DNA of 64,000 nt, taken from Paraburkholderia fungorum. GTDB taxonomy: Bacteria > Pseudomonadota > Gammaproteobacteria > Burkholderiales > Burkholderiaceae. The notes under the pieces are model-generated. The model saw only the letters and a program-made list of their open reading frames with translations, had not been told where the DNA came from and ran no database searches. The stretch is taken from NCBI RefSeq assembly GCF_902833645.1, contig NZ_CADFGE010000014.1:124001-188000 (forward strand). Reading direction: 5' to 3'. The translations under genes were made by a program, and so were the position numbers. Numbering within the stretch: position 1 is the stretch's first letter; every line of letters starts with the position of its first letter. Of this stretch, positions 27,226-34,937 are shown in pieces.

Positions 27226-27472
27226 GTCGATGGAATGAAAGCGCGGAGCGCTGCGGTTTTGCCAGAGCGTCTGCTCACGCGGAATGGCACCGTGAGCGGA
27301 ATCGGCGGCGATCATTGCATGTCTTCACGTCTCAATAAATATCAATGTTCGGAGTCCGTTGTATCTCAGTCGGTATCGAATAGGCACGTTGTAGGAAGAG
27401 TCTCGGGGCTGTGTGCGGTGTGGCGGTCTGTGTTGTGAGAATGTTTCCCACGTGGGCGCTTCTGAAGCCTGA

Positions 27473-27742
27473 GCCTCGCCGAGTCGGACCGTTGCAGGTG
27501 CGCTCGATCCTGTGAATGTCGCGGCCGGCCGCCTCGACGGCTTCTTCGAACAGGGATCAAGCGCGTGGGATATGGCGGCCGGCAGCCTGCTGATCACGGA
27601 AGCCGGTGGGCTGGTTGGCGACTATGCCGGCGGCGCCGACTTTCTGCGCGTCGGCGAAACTGCCGCGGGCAACCCGAAGCTATACGCGCAGATGGTGCCG
27701 CTGCTCGTCGGGTACAGCCGTACGAAACAGGGATTGCACTGA
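27473..27742 (+). pseudogene. C-terminal remnant of an inositol-monophosphatase (suhB-like) gene
   Basis: The frame reads VNVAAGRLDGFFEQGSSAWD, then MAAGSLLITEAGGLVGDYAG and GNPKLYAQMVPLL. This is the C-terminal quarter of a SuhB/IMPase protein, including the W-D-x-A-A-G metal-binding motif. An in-frame TGA lies at 27470-27472 and the N-terminal motifs (the DPxDGT region) are absent upstream, so catalysis is impossible. The first 13 residues before VNVAAG are already poorly matched. It is a decayed duplicate; the intact gene is presumably elsewhere. Confidence 0.8.
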
Positions 27743-27775
27743 GGTTGCGTGCGGAGCGTGGGGCGTTGGCCTCAC

Positions 27776-27810
27776 AAAAGAAAAAGGGCTCAGCTTGCGC
27801 TGAGCCCTTT
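27776..27810 (-). terminator. Intrinsic terminator after tRNA-Lys
   Basis: AAAGGGCTCAGC (27783-27794), loop TTGC, GCTGAGCCCTTT (27799-27810): a perfect 12-bp stem. On the reverse strand it is followed by TTTTTCTTTTG. It sits 7 bp beyond the 3' end of the tRNA. Confidence 0.92.
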
Positions 27811-27817
27811 AAATCTT

Positions 27818-27893
27818 TGGTAGGCCGTACGGGATTCGAACCTGTGACCAACGGATTAAAAGTCCGCTGCTCTACCAGCTGAGCTAACGACCC
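27818..27893 (-). tRNA. tRNA-Lys (anticodon UUU)
   Basis: On the reverse strand the 76-base gene starts GGGTCGTTAGCTCAG (acceptor and D arm). It has the anticodon loop CTTTTAA and the T arm containing GGTTCGAATCC, and ends ACGGCCTACCA with CCA encoded. The acceptor stem GGGTCGT pairs with ACGGCCT allowing G-U pairs. The anticodon TTT gives lysine. Confidence 0.97.
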
Positions 27894-27978
27894 AAAAGAG
27901 AAGCGAGATTATAGCGATAGCTCCTGTGGGCTGTCAACCCATGGTGGCTAGTTTGGATATCCGCACTTCAGATAGTGA

Positions 27979-28008
27979 AAAGCCCGAGGTATCGCTACCC
28001 CGGGCTTT
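27979..28008 (-). terminator. Probable terminator of the tol-pal operon
   Basis: AAAGCCCGAGGTA (27979-27991), loop TCGC, TACCCCGGGCTTT (27996-28008), one A-C mismatch in 13 bp. It lies 86 bp past the cpoB stop; on the reverse strand only a short T run (TTTTCAC) follows. Confidence 0.65.
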
Positions 28009-28093
28009 CCGGCGAGAGGCGCGCGTGGCCTTGATTTGGAGACTGCGCAGCCACTGCGCGTTACATCAACTGCACTAACCCTGCGCGACGCGA

Positions 28094-28852
28094 CTACTTG
28101 ATCTGCGACAGCTTGCTCTGAGCCGACTGCGCGACGTCCGAGCCGCTGTACTGCGCGACGATCTGCTCGAGCGTCTTTTTGGCTGCAGCCTTCTGACCTT
28201 GCTCGAGCTGATTGTTCGCAATCGCGAGCAGCGCTTCCGGCGCGCGCGGATGTTGCGGGTAGTTCTTCACCACACCTTGCCAGGTTGCCGTCGAGCCCTT
28301 GTAGTCGCGCAGTGCATACAGCGCGTTGCCGAGCCAGTACTGCGCGGTCGGCTGGTAGGGGCTGTTCGGATACTTGGAGATGAAGCTGCGGAACGACGCC
28401 GCCGCATTCTTGAAGTCGCCGTTGCGGAACTGCTGTGAAGCCGCATTGAACGAATCGGTTTCACCCGGCTGCACCTCGCCCTGGACGCCGTCCACCGTCT
28501 GTTGCTGCGGCTCGAATTTCTTCAGCCGCGTGTCCAGATCGGTGTAGTAGTCCTTCTGCTGTTTTTGCAGCGTGGCGAGCTGGTTGCCCATATCCTCGTT
28601 CTGCCCACGCAACGTCGCGACCTGCTGATTCAGCTGATCGAGACGGTTGGACTGATCGAGAATCGTGCGCTGTGCGGCCGACAGCTGGCTCGACAGGCTA
28701 TCGGTCTTCGAACGCAGATCGAGAATGGCCTGACGGGCCTGATCGTCGTCGAAGATACCCGCATGCGCGGGCACAGCCGCGAAGGCCGTGCCCGCGACGC
28801 AGGCCGCTGCGGCAAACCGCAGCCAGGAGAAACGATGCGTCATTCGGCTCAT
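28094..28852 (-). CDS. cpoB: Cell division coordinator CpoB (YbgF), TolA-binding periplasmic protein
   Basis: CpoB links peptidoglycan synthesis with outer-membrane constriction through TolA. The 252-aa product has a signal peptide ending near AHAGIFDDDQARQAI. A coiled-coil trimerisation region follows (QLSAAQRTILDQSNRLDQLN, about 55-115), then TPR repeats (DSFNAASQQFRNGDFKNAAA, YWLGNALYALRDYKGSTATW). I prefer the ATG at 28852; a GTG one codon upstream is possible. It is the last gene of the tol-pal operon, 10 bp after pal. Confidence 0.94.
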   Translation of the reverse strand: MSRMTHRFSWLRFAAAACVAGTAFAAVPAHAGIFDDDQARQAILDLRSKTDSLSSQLSAAQRTILDQSNRLDQLNQQVATLRGQNEDMGNQLATLQKQQKDYYTDLDTRLKKFEPQQQTVDGVQGEVQPGETDSFNAASQQFRNGDFKNAAASFRSFISKYPNSPYQPTAQYWLGNALYALRDYKGSTATWQGVVKNYPQHPRAPEALLAIANNQLEQGQKAAAKKTLEQIVAQYSGSDVAQSAQSKLSQIK

Positions 28853-28862
28853 CACCCGTTAC

Positions 28863-29372
28863 TTACTGTTGGTACACGAGGTCGGCGCGGCGGTTTTGTG
28901 CCCACGACGATTCGTCATGACCGGTCGCTTGCGGCTTTTCCTTGCCGAGGCTCACGGCTTCCATTTGCGAGTCTGCTACGCCCATCAGCGACAGCGAACG
29001 GCGCACAGCTTCAGCACGCTTCTGGCCGAGTGCCAGGTTGTACTCGCTGGTGCCGCGTTCGTCGGTGTTGCCCTGGATCAGGACGTGACGTTGCGGATGG
29101 CTCTTCAGGTATTGCGCGTGTTGTTGCAGCAGCGATTGGTAGTCGTCCTTGACCGAGTAGCTGTCGAAGTCGAAGTAGATGCTGCGCTTGGCGAGCGGGC
29201 TGTTCGGATCGTTCAGCGGATCGACGTTGACCTGAGCGACATCGGTCGGATTCGGTTGCGTCGAAACTGCACCACCCTTGTTAGCGTTTTCATCGAGCTT
29301 GACGCCCGAGTGACATGCGGCCAGCGCACCGACCATCAATACGGCAAATGCGAAACGAAGTTTAGACATCAT
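28863..29372 (-). CDS. pal: Peptidoglycan-associated lipoprotein Pal
   Basis: Pal anchors the outer membrane to peptidoglycan and binds TolB. The 169-aa precursor has a lipobox LAAC with the modified Cys at residue 20, a short linker, and an OmpA-like domain: SIYFDFDSYSVKDDYQSLLQ, then VLIQGNTDERGTSEYNLALG and QKRAEAVRRSL, the peptidoglycan-binding core. An AGGAGAG ribosome site lies 7 bp before the first of two consecutive ATG codons. It is between tolB and cpoB in the operon. Confidence 0.97.
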   Translation of the reverse strand: MMSKLRFAFAVLMVGALAACHSGVKLDENANKGGAVSTQPNPTDVAQVNVDPLNDPNSPLAKRSIYFDFDSYSVKDDYQSLLQQHAQYLKSHPQRHVLIQGNTDERGTSEYNLALGQKRAEAVRRSLSLMGVADSQMEAVSLGKEKPQATGHDESSWAQNRRADLVYQQ

Positions 29373-29404
29373 TTTGTTACTCTCCTTGTGTTATTGCATC
29401 AACG

Positions 29405-30697
29405 TTACTGCATAAACGGGCCCCAGGATGGCTCGCGTACGCTGCCACCCTGAACGGACAGGACCTGCCGAGTGCGACCGTCGGTCGATACTGCGGCCAA
29501 CACGCCACGGCCGTTCACCTGTGTGGCGTAAAGAATGTACTGACCGTTCGCCGCGAAGCTCGGCGATTCGTCATGTGTGGTGTCCGTCAGGCCCGTGGCC
29601 GTATTGCCTTGCAGGTCCTGGAGATAAAGCTTGAACCCGCCGCCGACGCGCGAGATATAGGCGAGCTGTTTGCCGTCCGGGCTCACGCGCGGGCTGGTGT
29701 TGTAGCTGCCCGTGAACGTTACCCGTTGCGCGGCGCCGGCGCTCTCGCCTTGAGCCGACATCTTGTAGATCTGCGGCTGACCGCCACGGTCGCTGGTGAA
29801 GTAGATCCACTGGCCGTCGGGAGAGAAGCACGGTTCAGTGTCGATCGAGCTGCCTTGCGTCAGGCGCCGCAGGCCGCTGCCGTCCGCATTGACGGCGAAA
29901 ATCTGCGTGTTGCCCGTGCGCGAGAGCGCGACAGCCAGCGTGCGGCCATCCGGCGACCACGCCGGCGCGCTGTTGTTACCCTTCTGGTCCGATACGATCA
30001 CGCGACGGCCCGTAGGCAGATCGTGGATGTAGACAATGGGCTTTTTCTTTTCGAACGAAACGTAAGCGACCTTGGTGCCGTCAGGCGACCATGCGGGCGA
30101 GATGATCGGCTCGGGGCTCGACAACGCGATGTGCGCGTCCTGGCCGTCCGAATCGGAAATCTGCAACTGATAACGCCCACCGGTCTTGATGACATACGAC
30201 AGGCGCGTGGCGAACACGCCACGGCTGCCCATCAGCTTCGCGTAGATATAGTCCGCGACTTTGTGCGCGCTCATGCGCAAGCCGCTTTCCGGGCTCACCA
30301 GCACGAGGCCGCCAAGGCTTTCGCCCTTCACGGTGTCGTACAGTTTGAAACGCACTTCATACTGGCCATTCGGCAAACGGTTCACGCTGCCCGCGACGAA
30401 CGCATTGGCGCCCTTGGCTTTCCAGCTGCCGAGGTCGACGGAATCGGATTCCGCGACCGGCGTGCTGCCCGCGTCGATATTCGTGAATTTTCCACTGCGT
30501 TGCAGATCCTGACGCACGATTGTACTGACCTGCTGCGGCGAGTTTGCTTCATTGGCGAAATTCGCCGTTGCGATCGGAAACTGGGTGGACCCGACGCCCG
30601 TCACAAGGACGTTGAGCTGGGCATTGGCGGCGCCGCCGACGGCGATCAGGCACGACGCTACAAGTGTCCGCAGGCCTAGCTTGGTCATCAAACTCAT
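29405..30697 (-). CDS. tolB: Tol-Pal system protein TolB
   Basis: TolB is the periplasmic partner of Pal and TolA. The 430-aa precursor starts MSLMTKLGLRTLVASCLIAV with a signal peptide probably cleaved after GGAANA, leaving mature QLNVLVTGVG. The N-terminal domain is followed by a six-bladed WD40-like propeller with repeats such as SPAWSPDGTKVAYVSFE, SAPAWSPDGRTLAVALS and EPCFSPDGQWIYFTSDRGG. The frame extends 12 codons upstream of the chosen start, but the signal peptide marks the true N-terminus. Confidence 0.96.
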   Translation of the reverse strand: MSLMTKLGLRTLVASCLIAVGGAANAQLNVLVTGVGSTQFPIATANFANEANSPQQVSTIVRQDLQRSGKFTNIDAGSTPVAESDSVDLGSWKAKGANAFVAGSVNRLPNGQYEVRFKLYDTVKGESLGGLVLVSPESGLRMSAHKVADYIYAKLMGSRGVFATRLSYVIKTGGRYQLQISDSDGQDAHIALSSPEPIISPAWSPDGTKVAYVSFEKKKPIVYIHDLPTGRRVIVSDQKGNNSAPAWSPDGRTLAVALSRTGNTQIFAVNADGSGLRRLTQGSSIDTEPCFSPDGQWIYFTSDRGGQPQIYKMSAQGESAGAAQRVTFTGSYNTSPRVSPDGKQLAYISRVGGGFKLYLQDLQGNTATGLTDTTHDESPSFAANGQYILYATQVNGRGVLAAVSTDGRTRQVLSVQGGSVREPSWGPFMQ

Positions 30698-30836
30698 GCT
30701 GAATGGTTTCCCCAAAAACGGTTTTACTAACAATTCGCGACAGCAGAGAGACCTGAAAACAACTAATTCGTTCCCAGGCGCGCCACGCCCGTCGGGGCAT
30801 GGGCTCTGCTGTCAACTGACTGTCAAGTTGCTGCTA

Positions 30837-31844
30837 TCAACCTGCCGGGCGCAACGTAATCTTGAAGCTGGTCGGCGTTTTCCCGTCGATATCCTGAGGC
30901 ATCGGATTGGAACGCTGGACCGCCCGAAGCGCCGCGTCGTCCCATGCCGCATTGCCGCTGCTGCGCGAGATCTGCGCGTCCAGCAACGTGCCTGTCGGCG
31001 AGCAGCGTACGGAGATGACGGTCTCCAGACCTTCCGTTTCGCCACCCCACGAGATGTTCGGACGCACCACACGGCGCACCTTATCCGCATAACCCGGCGA
31101 AGTCGCGGTGCCACCCGAGCCGCTACCCGTGCCGCTCTTCGCCAGCCCGTTGCCGGTCGTGCCTTCGCCGCCCGCCAAACCTTGCATCTGCGCGAGCCGC
31201 GCGCGACGTTCAGCGTCCAGCTTCTTCGCTTGCGCTGCGGCATCGGCTTGCGCCTTGGCCTTCGCCGCTTTCTGCGCGTCAGCCTTCTTCTGCGCCTCCG
31301 CTTCGGCCTGCTTCTGCTGCTCGGCCAGCTGCTGCTGTTTTTGCTGTTCGGCCAATTGCTGCTGCTTCAGTTTTTCGGCCTGCTGTTGCTGTTGTTGCAA
31401 CTGTTTCTGTTTGGCTGCCGCTGCTTTTTGCGCGGCGAGCTGCGCGGCCTGCTCGGCCGCCAGTTGCTGCTGGCGCTTTGCCTCGGCTTCCTGCTGGGCT
31501 TGCAGCTTCTGCAGGCGCTGCTGTTCGGCCAGTTGCGCCTGACGGGCCGCTTCCTGCTGCTGGCGTTTCTTTTCCTGCAGCGCGATGTCGGCCTGTTCGT
31601 CCGGCAGTGGCGGGGCTGGGGCTACCGGCGCGGGCGGCGCAGGAGGCTGGCGAGGGATGGCCGTGTCGGGCACCTCGGTCCACAACTCGGCTTCCGCGCC
31701 GGCCGGCGTGCTGTTTTGCCAATGAATGCCGTGGTACAGGAAGAATCCGAGCAGCGCATGCATCACCAGCGCGAACGCAAAGGCTCGCCCGGTGCCGCGT
31801 TCACGCGGTGGCTGGAGCGGGTATTCGGAATTCTTGCGGATCAT
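30837..31844 (-). CDS. tolA: Tol-Pal system protein TolA
   Basis: TolA spans the periplasm and transmits proton-motive force from TolQR to Pal. The 335-aa product has one N-terminal membrane segment (AFAFALVMHALLGFFLYHGI), a Pro-rich stretch (PAPPAPVAPAPPLPDEQ), and a very long Gln/Ala/Lys-rich helical domain (about residues 85-225, repeats such as QLAEQQKQQQLAEQQKQ). The C-terminal globular domain has ISVRCSPTGTLLDAQISRSS, a TonB/TolA-C fold. Its ATG overlaps the tolR stop by 4 bp. The CAG-rich coding repeat is prone to slippage. Confidence 0.95.
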   Translation of the reverse strand: MIRKNSEYPLQPPRERGTGRAFAFALVMHALLGFFLYHGIHWQNSTPAGAEAELWTEVPDTAIPRQPPAPPAPVAPAPPLPDEQADIALQEKKRQQQEAARQAQLAEQQRLQKLQAQQEAEAKRQQQLAAEQAAQLAAQKAAAAKQKQLQQQQQQAEKLKQQQLAEQQKQQQLAEQQKQAEAEAQKKADAQKAAKAKAQADAAAQAKKLDAERRARLAQMQGLAGGEGTTGNGLAKSGTGSGSGGTATSPGYADKVRRVVRPNISWGGETEGLETVISVRCSPTGTLLDAQISRSSGNAAWDDAALRAVQRSNPMPQDIDGKTPTSFKITLRPAG

Positions 31845-32284
31845 TGCGATTTGACGAGCAATCCAACGCGCTTGACGCCCTGAGCCTTCAGATCGGACAT
31901 CACATTCATCACGACTTCGTACTTCACGGTCTTGTCGGCGGCGATCACGACCGGCTGGTCGGGGTGCGATTGCGCGCGATCGGCGATGAAGCCGTGCAAA
32001 TCGGCCTTCGTCATGTCTTCCTGTTGCTGCGCGCCGGCGTCGTCCTTGTATTTGACGCTCATATTGCCGTCCGCGCGAATATTCACGATCACGGGCGGTG
32101 TTTGCTGCTGGGGCGCGGCGCCGCCGACGGTCGGCAGATTGACGATCGACGGGGCGACGAGCGGCGCGGTCACCATGAAGATCACGAGCAACACGAGCAT
32201 CACGTCGATGTACGGCACAACGTTGATGTCGGCCATGGCGCGGCGCTGACGCGAGCCGCGCATGCTTGAGGAAGAGCCTGCCAT
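31841..32284 (-). CDS. tolR: Tol-Pal system protein TolR
   Basis: TolR with TolQ forms the proton channel that energises TolA. The 147-aa product has RAMADINVVPYIDVMLVLLV near the N-terminus; the membrane aspartate of PYIDVMLVLLVIFMV is the conserved proton-carrying residue. The periplasmic ExbD-like domain ends with VMNVMSDLKAQGVKRVGLLV. It lies 10 bp after tolQ and overlaps tolA by 4 bp. Confidence 0.96.
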   Translation of the reverse strand: MAGSSSSMRGSRQRRAMADINVVPYIDVMLVLLVIFMVTAPLVAPSIVNLPTVGGAAPQQQTPPVIVNIRADGNMSVKYKDDAGAQQQEDMTKADLHGFIADRAQSHPDQPVVIAADKTVKYEVVMNVMSDLKAQGVKRVGLLVKSQ

Positions 32285-32294
32285 CGTGGACTCC

Positions 32295-32972
32295 TTACTG
32301 TGCCTGACGCTGCAGGATGTTCGAGAACTCTTCGATGAAGGTCTCGAAGCGGATCGCCAGACGGTCGATGTCGTGCGCGTAGCGGTTGTAGGCGACCACG
32401 GCCGGAATCGCGGCGAACAGGCCGATCGCGGTGGCAGTCAGCGCTTCGGCGATGCCAGGCGCCACGTTCGCAAGCGTAGCCTGCTGCACGTTGGCGAGGC
32501 CGCGGAACGCATTCATGATCCCCCACACCGTACCGAACAGACCGATATACGGGCTGACCGAGCCAACCGACGCGAGAAACGCCAGATTTGCCTCGAGCAC
32601 GTCCATTTCGCGTTGGAAAGCGGCGCGCATGGCGCGGCGCGCGCCGTCGAGAATCGCTCCCGAATCGTTCAGGCGCTTTTCCTTGCCCTTCAGGAATTCT
32701 CGCATGCCGGATTCGAAAATCCGTTCCAGCGCGCCGATCGTGTGGCGGTTGTTCGCTGCGCTCTGGTAGAGCGCCTGCAGGTCGCCGCCCGACCAGAAGT
32801 CGCGTTCGAAGCGTTCAGTTTGCGCGCGGGCCCGGCGGATCGCAAACCACTTGCGGAAGATGAAAGTCCACGACAGCAGCGACAGCAGAAGCAGCAGGGC
32901 CATGACGGCCTGTGCCAGAAGGCTCGCATTAAGTACGAGAGAAACGATCGACAGATCTTGTGTAGTGTTCAT
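32295..32972 (-). CDS. tolQ: Tol-Pal system protein TolQ
   Basis: This is an inner-membrane MotA/ExbB-family proton channel subunit. The 225-aa product has an N-terminal membrane helix (AVMALLLLLSLLSWTFIFRK), a cytoplasmic loop and two further helices with GSVSPYIGLFGTVWGIMNAF and GIAEALTATAIGLFAAIPAV, the family signature. It follows ybgC by 155 bp and starts the tight tolQRAB-pal-cpoB run. Confidence 0.96.
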   Translation of the reverse strand: MNTTQDLSIVSLVLNASLLAQAVMALLLLLSLLSWTFIFRKWFAIRRARAQTERFERDFWSGGDLQALYQSAANNRHTIGALERIFESGMREFLKGKEKRLNDSGAILDGARRAMRAAFQREMDVLEANLAFLASVGSVSPYIGLFGTVWGIMNAFRGLANVQQATLANVAPGIAEALTATAIGLFAAIPAVVAYNRYAHDIDRLAIRFETFIEEFSNILQRQAQ

Positions 32973-33127
32973 AAAGGTTCGTTTTAACGTCCCGGAAGGG
33001 GGCGTCCGGCTGCAAGGTCACTCGAAGCTTGCCGTGAGCAAAACGGAAGCATCGGCGATATTGCAAGCCGAACCATGCTTTGTGTTGCTTGATCGATATG
33101 AGTTCACTGGCCCCGTAACAACGGGGC

Positions 33128-33598
33128 TCAGTCGTTGTCCGTTGACATACCGCCACCGTTCACGCTCGGCCCGCGCCGCAAAGCAGCAAGAACCGGTGCA
33201 GGAATCGCAGCCGGCCGCAGCGCCATACGCTCGACGCAGCCGACCCGGATCGCGCCGCTCGCCAGCAGCGTATCGTCGCGCCACGCTTCCTGCGCAAAGT
33301 CGACGGAGGCGCGGCCGAGACGCTCGATTCGGCTTACCACCTTGACGACATCGTCAAGCCGGGCCGGCGCCCGATAGTCGATTGCAGTACTGCGGACGAT
33401 GAAGATCGTGTTCGCTTCGTCGGCAAGCCGGTTCTGGTCGACGCCGCACGCGCGCAGCCATTCGGTGCGCGCCCGCTCAAAAAATTTCAGGTAGTTCGCG
33501 TAAAACACGATGCCGCCGGCGTCGGTATCTTCGTAGTACACGCGGATTGGCCACGTGAAGCCGATTTCCGTGCCGGGCTGGCTGGTCGACATATTCAT
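33128..33598 (-). CDS. ybgC: Tol-Pal-associated acyl-CoA thioesterase YbgC
   Basis: YbgC is a 4-hydroxybenzoyl-CoA-thioesterase-type hotdog enzyme that hydrolyses short acyl-CoA or acyl-ACP and travels with tol-pal. The 156-aa product carries WPIRVYYEDTDAGGIVFYAN with the catalytic Asp (YxDTDxxGxV-Y), then YLKFFERARTEWLRACGVDQ. The start was set at ATG 33598; a second ATG lies two codons later, and weaker in-frame starts exist upstream. It heads the operon. Confidence 0.94.
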   Translation of the reverse strand: MNMSTSQPGTEIGFTWPIRVYYEDTDAGGIVFYANYLKFFERARTEWLRACGVDQNRLADEANTIFIVRSTAIDYRAPARLDDVVKVVSRIERLGRASVDFAQEAWRDDTLLASGAIRVGCVERMALRPAAIPAPVLAALRRGPSVNGGGMSTDND

Positions 33599-33677
33599 GC
33601 GGCGCATTTTACCGGAACGCACACTCCGAGGTCTGTATCAAGATGTGCGCCCCGCCTGGCGGGCCTGAGCGGGGATT

Positions 33678-34424
33678 TCAGCCGCGCTGCACCGACAAGG
33701 CGGAGAACGATTGGGCCACCGGCATCAGCTCGATCGTGTTGACGTTGACGTGTGCAGGCCGGGTGGCGACCCAGTAGATCGAGTCGGCGATGTCTTCGGG
33801 CGTCAGCGGTTGTACGTTTTCGTACATTTTGGCCGCTTTTTCGTCGTTTCCACGAAAACGCACGTTCGAAAACTCGGTGCCGCCGCACAGGCCCGGTTCG
33901 ATGTTGGTCACGCGCAATGCCGTACCGGCCAGATCGGCTCGCAGATTCAGGCTGAACTGATGCACGAACGCCTTGGTGGCGCCATAAACGTTGCCGCCCG
34001 CGTACGGCCAGCTTCCCGCCGCCGAACCCAGATTGAAAATGTGGCCACGATTGCGCTCCACCATGCCGGGCAGAAGCGCGTGCGTGACCTGCACGAGGCC
34101 CGTGCAGTTGGTCTCGATCATGGTGTTCCATTCGTCGAGGCTCGCCTTTTGCGCCGGCTCGATGCCGAGTGCGAGGCCGGCGTTATTGACGAGCACGTCG
34201 AGCGCCGCGAACTCCGCGGGCAGGGAGGCCGGCACCGCCTCGACGGCGGCGCGATCGCGCACGTCGAGCTCGTACGGCAGAAGGGCGTCGCCGAGTTCGT
34301 CGGCGAGTGCCTGCAGGCGGTCTTTACGGCGCGCGGTGGCGACGACACGGTGGCCGCCCTTGACGAAAGCTCGGGCGATGGCGGCGCCGAATCCCGCGGA
34401 CGCTCCGGTGACGAACACGATCAT
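33678..34424 (-). CDS. NADP-dependent short-chain dehydrogenase (YdfG-like)
   Basis: A 248-aa classical SDR, the same length as E. coli YdfG, which oxidises L-allo-threonine, serine and 3-hydroxypropionate. It shows the nucleotide motif VTGASAGFGAAIARAFVKGG at residues 5-24, with ARRKDR suggesting NADP. It also has NNAG, the catalytic GSAAGSWPYAGGNVYGATKA (Ser, Tyr-x-x-x-Lys) and the YdfG-type segment NIEPGLCGGTEFSNVRFRGN. It is not part of the tol operon by function. A long open frame continues upstream antisense to glyA, but it is not coding. Confidence 0.9.
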   Translation of the reverse strand: MIVFVTGASAGFGAAIARAFVKGGHRVVATARRKDRLQALADELGDALLPYELDVRDRAAVEAVPASLPAEFAALDVLVNNAGLALGIEPAQKASLDEWNTMIETNCTGLVQVTHALLPGMVERNRGHIFNLGSAAGSWPYAGGNVYGATKAFVHQFSLNLRADLAGTALRVTNIEPGLCGGTEFSNVRFRGNDEKAAKMYENVQPLTPEDIADSIYWVATRPAHVNVNTIELMPVAQSFSALSVQRG

Positions 34425-34666
34425 TGCAGTTTCCTGGCTGGTAGAGGAGAAAGGCGCCAAGCCTACTTCCAATGCGGCGCTGCGGCAAGGATGAACCAGC
34501 CGTACAAACGGCTGGGGGAGGCACGCAGAGCGGGTTCCGGGCCCGCTTTGAGCGGCCGTTGGCGCACGGCTTGCGGCGGCGCCACAACCGGCCTGGCGGG
34601 CACCCGCCGGGGCGGCGGGAAGCCGGTTGCCTATTCGATCCTCTTCCAATAAACTAACGCGCTCAT

Positions 34667-34768
34667 CCCTGCGTGACTGGCGATAGAACCGGTTCAAACA
34701 ATCGGATTCAAGGTGGAACAACCCACCGTGAAGCGCGGGGTGCCGTTTTGCCGTTCGCCTGGGCAGCT
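34667..34768 (+). ncRNA. ZTP/ZMP riboswitch (pfl motif) in the glyA leader
   Basis: The leader contains the pfl hallmarks: CCCTGCG (34667-34673) pairs fully with CGCGGGG (34734-34740) as P1, directly followed by TGACTGGCG. A GGTGG/CCACC hairpin lies at about 34712-34726, and after P1 comes TGCCGTTTTGCCGTTCGCC then TGGGCAG, matching the conserved CCGCCTGGGCA 3' domain. ZTP riboswitches turn on folate, glycine and purine genes when ZMP/ZTP accumulates during 10-formyl-THF shortage, and glyA is a known target. The remainder of the 513-bp gap (34425-34937) holds the glyA promoter upstream and an undefined expression platform downstream, with no gene. Confidence 0.87.
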
Positions 34769-34937
34769 GTGATCCGCGCGCATTTATCTGCGCTGACGGT
34801 GGCTGTCCTGCCTCGCGTGTGCGGCGAATCTCCATCCGCCACGTCAGGGCTGGCCGAGCCGCCAGCAGCGCTGCGTACCCTCTACGCAAGATTCGGCGCA
34901 CGATCCGGTCAACCTGAACACACTCAACGGAATCCGT

